Positions 6,493 to 10,398 of a DNA stretch of 10,398 bases are shown here, piece by piece. Position numbers and translations under genes: made by a program. Position 1 is the stretch's first letter; each line of letters begins with the position of its first letter. The notes under the pieces are model-generated. The model saw only the letters and a program-made list of their open reading frames with translations, searched no databases and was not told the DNA's origin. This stretch comes from JAYEHK01 sp034659475. GTDB taxonomy: Bacteria; Bacillota; Syntrophomonadia; Syntrophomonadales; Syntrophomonadaceae. Where the stretch lies: positions 1 through 10,398 of the forward strand of contig JAYEHK010000145.1 in the NCBI GenBank assembly GCA_034659475.1, given 5' to 3'.

Positions 6493-7563
6493 CTATTTCT
6501 CCTCGGCAATAATTTGAACGGTGGCTGTCATACCGGCTTTCAATTTTAAGTCCTGATTAGGTACATCAATTTTTACTTCAAAGTACCGAATATCCTGGCT
6601 CTGTTCGGTCGCTGCTTTTTCTACTGCAAAATCGCCTGCATCGTTAACCCATACCACAGTTCCCTCAAAAACTTCATCGGGATAGGCAGGAACGGTTATC
6701 TCTGCGGCCTGTTTGAGCTGAACCCGACCGATTTTGGTTTCTGGGAAAAAGACCTTAACATAGGTGTTTTTTAAATCCGTAATTTCAAAAACAGGTGTAC
6801 CGGCATTAAGCATTTCGCCTTCTTCCAGATATTTTTGGGTGATGAAACCGTCTATAGGAGAAAGTAAATGGGTATTAGCCAGGTATGCCTCTGCTTCCTC
6901 TACTGCGCCTGCAGCCTGGGCTTCTAATCCCATAGCGGCCTCGTGTTGTGATTCTGCTATAGATACTTTTAGACGTGCAGCTTGGGCTTCATTTAATTTT
7001 CCTTTTGCTGCTTCCAGATCGTTGAGTGCAGCTTCATAAGCATTTTTCGCTTGGTCTAGCTGGCTGTCGGATAAAGCACCATCTGTGTGGAGCTGTTGTA
7101 CTCGTTCATATTGCTGTCTGGCGTTGGTTACCCCAACCGTAGCCTTTTGTACGATAGCAGTAGCTTGTTTAATGGTCGCATTAACAGTTTGACTGGTAGC
7201 GGGAACTGCTTTGGCAGCCTGTTGGCTCTGACCAAGTGCTGCTTGACGGGCACCCTGTGCCTGGGTAGCTTTGGCTTGGATTTCCTCGCTGCCAACCACG
7301 GCAACTTCTTGATCTTTGGTTACTTCGTCACCTTCCTGAACGAGTTCGGTGTCGATCTTACCTGGAACCTTAAAAGCAGCGGTTACGGTTTTTGCTTCGA
7401 TGGTTCCAGTTGCGGTAAGACTTTGCCTGGCATCTGCCATGGCACTCGCATTACGGGAAAAATGCCCGATTAAGATGGCTGCAGATGCGATAATAAGGAC
7501 TATCAGAAGTCCGAAAACCAGGTTTTTGTTGAATTTAATTTTGTTAAGCGTTTCTTCTGTCAC
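6493..7563 (-). CDS. HlyD/EmrA-type periplasmic adaptor (membrane fusion protein)
   Basis: This 356-residue adaptor links the inner-membrane pump to the TolC-like channel. Residues 15-35 are a single membrane anchor (LVFGLLIVLIIASAAILIG). The first half of the lipoyl-like domain follows at 50-92 (TGTIEAKTV...VPGKIDTELVQEGDEVTKDQ). A long Ala/Gln-rich coiled-coil hairpin occupies about 95-225. The second lipoyl half starts at LLSPIDGFITQKYLEEGEM. A beta-barrel domain starts near VKVFFPETKIGRVQ and ends in LKAGMTATVQI. The order and length are typical of YbhG/EmrA-type proteins. The start is a GTG at 7563, supported by GGAGG eight bases upstream; no ATG fits. It is the first structural gene after the regulator, separated by 157 bases that hold a hairpin and a possible second promoter. 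Confidence 0.92.
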   Translation of the reverse strand: MTEETLNKIKFNKNLVFGLLIVLIIASAAILIGHFSRNASAMADARQSLTATGTIEAKTVTAAFKVPGKIDTELVQEGDEVTKDQEVAVVGSEEIQAKATQAQGARQAALGQSQQAAKAVPATSQTVNATIKQATAIVQKATVGVTNARQQYERVQQLHTDGALSDSQLDQAKNAYEAALNDLEAAKGKLNEAQAARLKVSIAESQHEAAMGLEAQAAGAVEEAEAYLANTHLLSPIDGFITQKYLEEGEMLNAGTPVFEITDLKNTYVKVFFPETKIGRVQLKQAAEITVPAYPDEVFEGTVVWVNDAGDFAVEKAATEQSQDIRYFEVKIDVPNQDLKLKAGMTATVQIIAEEK

Positions 7564-7583
7564 TTTTCATTCCTCCAAACTAT

Positions 7584-7612
7584 TTTATATATTGTGATAA
7601 AGGTACGGTTAA
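7584..7612 (-). promoter_or_regulatory. Possible internal promoter before the adaptor gene
   Basis: On the minus strand TTAACC (7612-7607), a 17-bp spacer and TATAAA (7589-7584) resemble a sigma-A promoter with a weak -35 box. It lies about 21 bases before the GTG start and would let the pump be transcribed without the regulator. The match is moderate. Confidence 0.35.
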
Positions 7613-7690
7613 TTTGAATTTCTAGAGGAGACTTTTTCACTTACATTCCCTGTCAGAGTAACCTGATTTAAATGGACGTTAGGTTGTTAC

Positions 7691-7730
7691 GGGGACATAG
7701 GCGTTTGGGGTCATGCAAACCTATTGTCCC
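7691..7730 (-). repeat. GGGACA inverted repeat at the end of the TetR gene
   Basis: On the plus strand, GGGACATAGGCGTTTG (7692-7707) and CAAACCTATTGTCCC (7716-7730) pair with small bulges around an 8-base loop. One arm covers the TetR stop codon and last codons. No T-tract follows in the direction of transcription, so it is more likely a REP-like element, an mRNA processing site or a partial attenuator than a full terminator. Confidence 0.6.
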
Positions 7731-8335
7731 GGTTCAAGCAGTAGTCCTCTGCTTAAAATTTGTTTCATTAAACCTAGTACTTTGTCAGGTTCATGTGCCT
7801 GATTGGGTCTATGTATCACCGAGATGGTAGAATCACGGATGATATTTTCAAGCAGGCGTGCCAACTCATATGGATCTACTGGCCTGAGACTTTTTTCTTG
7901 TATGCCTCGTTCCAGTAATAGTGCTACCATATGAAGTTTGTTCTCTAACTTCTTATTTACGTCTTCCAGCAATTGATCTCCAAAGCCTACATCCACTGAT
8001 CTGCGCAGCCATGAGGAGATGATTTGGCTATTTTTAAAAAAAAAACAAAACTGTAATGTAAGATATTGATTGATGCCGGTTAAAAAGTCTTCGCTTTCAA
8101 TGCACTCCTTTTTTATGTCTGCACATAGACTGTCCAAACGATTCAACAAGAGATAAGTGAGAATATGATCTTTGCATTCAAAATGGCGGTAAAGTGTGCC
8201 TTTTCCGCAGCCGACATGATTGGCTATTTCATCTACGGTAACCGATTCATAAGGACGACAGGATAGTAAATCATAGGCTGCTTCTGCAATGATTTTTCTT
8301 TTAAATTCCTTGCCACGTTGGGATAGCAATGCCAC
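7721..8335 (-). CDS. TetR/AcrR-family transcriptional regulator
   Basis: This 204-residue regulator has the TetR DNA-binding domain at residues 12-58: IIAEAAYDLLS, then the helix-turn-helix YESVTVDEIANHVGCGKGTLYRHFECKDHIL, where TLYRHF is the recognition-helix signature. The remainder is helical and variable, as usual for the ligand-binding and dimer region. As first gene of the operon it most likely represses its own transcription and that of the efflux genes until a substrate binds. I start at the GTG at 8335, which has AGAGG seven bases upstream and gives a normal N-terminus; the open frame continues to 8425 but that would run through the promoter and operator. The stop codon lies inside an inverted repeat, so the last few residues may have been altered by insertion of that repeat. 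Confidence 0.88.
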   Translation of the reverse strand: MALLSQRGKEFKRKIIAEAAYDLLSCRPYESVTVDEIANHVGCGKGTLYRHFECKDHILTYLLLNRLDSLCADIKKECIESEDFLTGINQYLTLQFCFFFKNSQIISSWLRRSVDVGFGDQLLEDVNKKLENKLHMVALLLERGIQEKSLRPVDPYELARLLENIIRDSTISVIHRPNQAHEPDKVLGLMKQILSRGLLLEPGQ

Positions 8336-8352
8336 TTCGTCACCTCTTTTAA

Positions 8353-8380
8353 CTGATGAGTCCGAATGCGGACCGGTCAG
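8353..8380. promoter_or_regulatory. 28-bp interrupted palindrome, candidate TetR operator
   Basis: CTGA-TGA-GTCCG-AATG-CGGAC-CGG-TCAG is symmetrical: the outer arms CTGA/TCAG and the inner arms GTCCG/CGGAC are perfect and equally spaced. It lies between the -10 box of the operon promoter and the TetR start codon, about 10-37 bases into the predicted transcript. A repressor bound here would block transcription. Size and symmetry fit a TetR-family operator. Confidence 0.6.
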
Positions 8381-8396
8381 ATCTGTTGCGACTTGT

Positions 8397-8425
8397 ATTA
8401 TAAACCTGTGTATCTTGAGTGTCAA
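8397..8425 (-). promoter_or_regulatory. Consensus sigma-A promoter of the efflux operon
   Basis: On the minus strand TTGACA (8425-8420) is followed by a 17-bp spacer and TATAAT (8402-8397), a perfect match to both boxes at ideal spacing. It lies 61 bases upstream of the TetR GTG start. A promoter this strong needs tight repression, which fits the adjoining palindrome. Confidence 0.9.
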
Positions 8426-8472
8426 TATATTTAGTTATAAAAATATATATTTTAAAAATGTACCACGGATGA

Positions 8473-8488
8473 CCGGCACTTAACTTAT
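8473..8488 (+). repeat. CCGGCACTTAACTTAT repeat, copy 3
   Basis: GGCACTTAACTTAT is identical to the right part of the copy at 479-500; the left part is altered (GACC instead of GCCA). It lies between the divergent efflux promoter and the DUF4160 gene. The rest of 8426-8563 is AT-rich and I see no gene in it. Confidence 0.65.
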
Positions 8489-8563
8489 ACTGAAAGCAAG
8501 AAAGAAAAACAGTACAAGAATTAAGCAGTGTAGCTTCTTCAAAAGTGAAAATAAAAGAGAGGT

Positions 8564-8592
8564 TTGAATGAAATTTGGACACGGGGTATAAT
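8564..8592 (+). promoter_or_regulatory. Promoter of the DUF4160-DUF2442 pair
   Basis: TTGAAT (8564-8569), a 17-bp spacer and a perfect TATAAT (8587-8592) lie 43 bases before the ATG at 8636. This is a strong sigma-A-type match and points away from the efflux operon. Confidence 0.75.
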
Positions 8593-8635
8593 AAAATTGA
8601 GTAATTGTAAATAAGCTGATGTAAGGGGTGACGAA

Positions 8636-8902
8636 ATGCCTACTATAAGTATGTTTTACGGGATAATAATTAGAATGTTTTGTGCTCCTGAAGAACATAA
8701 TCCATCTCATTTTCATGCTTATTACGGAGAACATAAGGCGGTTATTGATATTAAAACCTGTGAATTAATAGAAGGAAATCTACCGAACAAACAACTTAAG
8801 CTTGTTTTAGCATGGGCCGAGTTGAGGCAGGAAGAATTATTAGCGAATTGGACTTTAGCAATGAATAGTGAACTTACTTTTAAAATCGATCCACTTAAAT
8901 AG
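8636..8902 (+). CDS. DUF4160 family protein
   Basis: This 88-residue protein matches the DUF4160 pattern: an N-terminal MPTISMFYGIIIRMF strand region, then the conserved H21-NPSHFHAYYGEHKA motif with H25-F-H27, and a C-terminal helix with the LAWAELRQEELLANW segment. The family has no firmly established function. It is often next to a DUF2442 gene, as here, and the pair has been suggested to be toxin-antitoxin-like; that remains inference. The His-rich motif might bind a metal or form an active site. The ATG has AAGGGGTG six bases upstream and a good promoter at 8564. The stop is 13 bases before the DUF2442 start. Length is normal, so it appears complete. Confidence 0.85.
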   Translation: MPTISMFYGIIIRMFCAPEEHNPSHFHAYYGEHKAVIDIKTCELIEGNLPNKQLKLVLAWAELRQEELLANWTLAMNSELTFKIDPLK

Positions 8903-8915
8903 AGGAGGGAGATTA

Positions 8916-9188
8916 ATGTATTTAGCTGTCGAAGAGGTACAGCCTTTGAGTGATTACTGTTTGCTTTTAACGTTTGAAAATGGTGAAAAGAGAATCTTTG
9001 ATATGAAGCCTTATCTTAACAAAGGTATTTTTAAAGAGTTGAAGGATGAGAAAAAGTTTAGATCTGTTAGAGTAAGTTTTGATAGCATTGAATGGTGTAA
9101 TCAAGCGGATATTGACCCGGAATTTTTATATGAAAAAAGTAAGGGTCAGCCCACTGAACCCACTGGTGCCAAGCACTTAATTATTTAA
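8916..9188 (+). CDS. DUF2442 family protein
   Basis: This 90-residue protein matches DUF2442: VEEVQPLSDYCLLLTFENGEKRIFDMKPYL near the start, then GIFKELKDEKKFRSVRVSFDSIEWCNQADIDPEFLYEKS. DUF2442 is a small, mostly beta domain that usually sits beside DUF4160 or related genes; a DNA-binding or antitoxin role is possible but unproven. The ATG at 8916 is chosen because AGGAGGGAG lies directly upstream; in-frame codons further up overlap the DUF4160 gene. The last 15 residues (QPTEPTGAKHLII part) are read through a copy of the short GGTGCC...CACTTAA repeat. The family normally ends soon after DPEFLYE, so this tail is probably an addition caused by the repeat. Confidence 0.85.
   Translation: MYLAVEEVQPLSDYCLLLTFENGEKRIFDMKPYLNKGIFKELKDEKKFRSVRVSFDSIEWCNQADIDPEFLYEKSKGQPTEPTGAKHLII
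9165..9186 (+). repeat. GGTGCCAAGCACTTAATTATTT repeat, copy 4
   Basis: This diverged copy (compare 479-500) overlaps the 3' end of the DUF2442 gene and supplies its last codons. A perfect TATAAT (9189-9194) follows at once and may be the -10 box for the second HEPN-MNT pair, although no good -35 box is at the right distance. Confidence 0.6.
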
Positions 9189-9266
9189 TATAATGATGTC
9201 CAAACATAAGGAATAAAATGGAATGTGGGTATGTGCGAAGCGAGAACAAAAGAAAGGCGGGTTACG

Positions 9267-9668
9267 ATGGGTGATTTCAAGGAAATACGATGGCGGGAAA
9301 GGTTTGAACACTTTGAAAAGGCCCACCTGGTGTTAGAAAAATATGCAGATGTTCCCTTGGAAACAGAGATCGAAAAAGCAGGTGTTATTCAATTCTTCAA
9401 AATTGGTTTTGAACTATCATGGAAGTTGTTAAAAGATTATCTTGAATCTATTGGATATATTACAAAAAACCCAAGGGATGCAATTAAACAAGCTTTTCAG
9501 GCTGAAGTCATAGATAATGGACATGTCTGGTTGGAAGCGCTTGTCAGTCGTAATCTAACTGTACACACCTATGATGAAGGATTGGCTAATCAAATGGTCG
9601 AAGATATCTACAAAACTTATTTTCCTGAAATGAAAAAACTTTATGAAAAATTGAAGTTGGAGCTTTAA
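9267..9668 (+). CDS. HEPN-domain toxin, HI0074 / nucleotidyltransferase-substrate-binding family (pair 2)
   Basis: This 133-residue protein is a paralogue of the one at 572-994. Shared segments include IRW-ERF at the start, the ELSWKLLKDYLES helix, the RDAIKQAFQ segment and R95-NLTV-H100-T-Y102, again a full RX4HXY motif. It should be an RNase-type HEPN toxin whose Tyr is the target for AMPylation by the adjacent MNT protein, by analogy with characterised HEPN-MNT pairs. I start at the ATG at 9267, with AAAGGCGG upstream; the frame opens at 9225 with GTG/ATG-like codons, but those lack a binding site and precede the family N-terminus. Overall similarity to pair 1 is moderate, so this is an old duplication or independent acquisition rather than a recent copy. 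Confidence 0.9.
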   Translation: MGDFKEIRWRERFEHFEKAHLVLEKYADVPLETEIEKAGVIQFFKIGFELSWKLLKDYLESIGYITKNPRDAIKQAFQAEVIDNGHVWLEALVSRNLTVHTYDEGLANQMVEDIYKTYFPEMKKLYEKLKLEL

Positions 9669-9671
9669 GGT

Positions 9672-9965
9672 ATGTTTGGATTAACAGCAAATGATATGTG
9701 TATGATTATAGAAGCAGTTAAAAAATTTCCTGAAATCGAGGAAGTTGTTATTTTTGGCAGCCGGGCACTCGGAAATTATAAAAAAGGTTCTGACGTTGAC
9801 CTGGCAATAAAAGGTGCTGCGATTACGAAAAAAACATTATTCGGGTTAAATGATTTATTGAATGAAGTATATCCATTACCCTATTTTTTCGACATTTTAC
9901 ATTATGACACAATTAAAAACCCTAAACTAATTGAACATATCGATGATCATGGCTTAAGCGTCTAG
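9672..9965 (+). CDS. MNT-type minimal nucleotidyltransferase antitoxin (pair 2)
   Basis: This 97-residue protein has the full minimal nucleotidyltransferase motif G29-S30-(10 residues)-D41-V-D43 and the third acidic residue D74 in YFFDILHY. It is the likely AMP-transferring antitoxin of the HEPN protein encoded just upstream. The start is three bases after the HEPN stop, with GGAG (9659-9662) as a possible ribosome binding site inside the HEPN gene, again indicating coupling. Compared with pair 1, IFGSRALGNYKKGSDVDLA is nearly the same as LFGSRAMGNYKNGSDIDLA, while the rest is more diverged. A copy of the short repeat begins at the stop codon (9963-9965). Confidence 0.9.
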   Translation: MFGLTANDMCMIIEAVKKFPEIEEVVIFGSRALGNYKKGSDVDLAIKGAAITKKTLFGLNDLLNEVYPLPYFFDILHYDTIKNPKLIEHIDDHGLSV

Positions 9966-9981
9966 GTGCCAGGTATCTAAC
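9965..9981 (+). repeat. GGTGCCAGGTATCTAAC repeat, copy 5
   Basis: This degenerate copy starts on the last base of the MNT stop codon. Its first nine bases (GGTGCCAGG) match the best copy exactly. A further, weaker relative lies at about 10069-10094. Confidence 0.5.
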
Positions 9982-9992
9982 ATTCTAACATT

Positions 9993-10008
9993 CTTGCGAA
10001 AACGCAAG
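9993..10008 (+). other. Perfect hairpin CTTGCG-AAAA-CGCAAG
   Basis: A 6-bp perfect stem with a GAAAAC-type tetraloop lies between the second MNT gene and its terminator. It has no T-tract. It may help protect or process the 3' end of the transcript. Confidence 0.55.
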
Positions 10009-10014
10009 CAAATT

Positions 10015-10060
10015 GTCGCCTTCGGTTACTATGTACTATGTAGTGGGAGGCGACTTTTTT
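10015..10060 (+). terminator. Rho-independent terminator of the second HEPN-MNT pair
   Basis: GTCGCCT (10015-10021) pairs with AGGCGAC (10048-10054) and is followed directly by six T residues. Confidence 0.85.
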
Positions 10061-10118
10061 CGAGTTAGGGTTCCAGTACCTGTCATCAACTTATCCGATT
10101 ATTCACCGAGTTGAACGA

Positions 10119-10153
10119 GCACCCTCTGTACATTAGTAACGGGGGTGTTTTGT
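10119..10153 (+). terminator. Second terminator-like hairpin, related to the one after pair 1
   Basis: GCACCC (10119-10124) pairs with GGGTGT (10143-10148), followed by TTTGTT. The surrounding 10088-10166 resembles 1337-1411, the region after the first pair, including the words AACTTATC, GAGTT, GGGGG and GTGTTTTGTTAT. Confidence 0.45.
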
Positions 10154-10191
10154 TATAGGGAGTAGGGGCCAACTAACCGTGTGTTTACTAG

Positions 10192-10293
10192 GGTGTACCG
10201 GAAAAAGAGCCATATTTTCAATCGAAAAAAGACGAATCATTCAGGTTTTCAATATCCAATGGTTATGGGTATAAGGCATTAGCAAAAAAATAA
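10192..10293 (+). pseudogene. Possible coding relic, unidentified
   Basis: A 33-codon open frame with no start codon reads GVPEKEPYFQSKKDESFR and continues FSISNGYGYKALAKK before TAA. Its composition is protein-like and could be the 3' remnant of a gene, but I do not recognise a family, and chance is possible at this length. Nothing else is visible in 10166-10319. Confidence 0.2.
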
Positions 10294-10319
10294 GAAGTCA
10301 ATTTTAATAAAAAAAGAGA

Positions 10320-10388
10320 TGTATCCTTTGAGATGTGTTTTTATTGTTAATAAAAACAAAAACAAATAAAACAAAAACAAAGGATACA
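10320..10388 (+). promoter_or_regulatory. Nested inverted repeats covering a ribosome binding site at the window edge
   Basis: TGTATCCTTTG (10320-10330) is a perfect 11-bp inverted match to CAAAGGATACA (10378-10388). Inside it GTTTTTATT-GTT-AATAAAAAC (10337-10357) forms a second perfect 9-bp hairpin. The right outer arm contains AAAGGA, a ribosome binding site nine bases before an ATG at 10394. If transcribed from upstream, the RNA would fold and hide that site. Insertion sequences of the IS200 and IS10 type use such structures to limit transposase synthesis, so this may be the left end of an insertion sequence. Confidence 0.5.
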
Positions 10389-10393
10389 AATTT

Positions 10394-10398
10394 ATGGT
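10394..10398 (+). CDS. Possible start of a gene cut by the window edge
   Basis: An ATG follows AAAGGA at nine-base spacing and only five bases are visible. No product can be named. A transposase is suggested only by the upstream RNA structure. Confidence 0.25.

Noticed and set aside
8352..8380. Hammerhead-ribozyme-like core: CTGATGAGTCCGAATGCGGAC on the plus strand.
   Set aside because: CTGATGA followed by a perfect stem looks like hammerhead stem II, but the invariant GAAA after the stem is replaced by CGGT and no cleavage-site strand is nearby. The full symmetry fits an operator better.
7721..8425. Longer TetR protein starting at 8425.
   Set aside because: It would place the start codon inside the -35 box and translate through the -10 box and operator. 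The GTG at 8335 has a good ribosome binding site.
385..9981. Short repeats considered as a CRISPR array.
   Set aside because: The copies are hundreds to thousands of bases apart, diverge strongly and separate whole genes. There are no regular spacers and no cas genes.

Overview
The window reads as the accessory region of a low-GC, Firmicutes-like bacterium that has an outer membrane. Ribosome binding sites are strong AGGAGG types and promoters are close to the sigma-A consensus, yet one operon carries a TolC-family outer-membrane channel and a periplasmic adaptor. A diderm Firmicute such as a member of the Negativicutes (Sporomusaceae-like) is the best guess. This is inference; no marker gene is present.

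Layout. Positions 1-383 hold the 3' end of a degraded Uma2-family gene. Positions 384-1472 hold a HEPN-MNT toxin-antitoxin pair (572-994 and 996-1301), bracketed by two copies of a 66-bp direct repeat exactly 1000 bp apart. Positions 1472-2030 hold a Fic-family gene cut off before its catalytic motif, preceded by an operator-like set of three 14-nt repeats. A bidirectional terminator at 2056-2095 separates this block from the next.

Positions 2130-8335, on the minus strand, form one drug or solvent efflux operon. In transcription order it encodes a TetR regulator, an HlyD-type adaptor, an ABC ATPase, two ABC-2 permeases and a TolC-like channel. It starts from a consensus promoter (8397-8425) followed by a 28-bp interrupted palindrome that is the best operator candidate for the TetR protein. 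The adaptor, pump and outer-membrane channel would together span both membranes. The only ATPase has a degenerate signature motif and no H-loop histidine.

Positions 8336-9965, on the plus strand, hold a DUF4160-DUF2442 pair and a second HEPN-MNT pair. Positions 9966-10398 contain three hairpins, a coding relic and, at the right edge, an inverted repeat that would bury the ribosome binding site of a gene starting at 10394, possibly a transposase.

A short repeat with core GTGCCAGGCACTTAACTTAT lies at the boundary of nearly every small module. Together with the degraded Uma2 and Fic genes, this makes the flanks look like islands that gain and lose toxin-antitoxin modules on either side of a stable efflux operon. 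I did not find a clearly new system. The most interesting points are the repeat-bounded modules, the half-Fic gene, the atypical ATPase and the hidden ribosome binding site at the right end.
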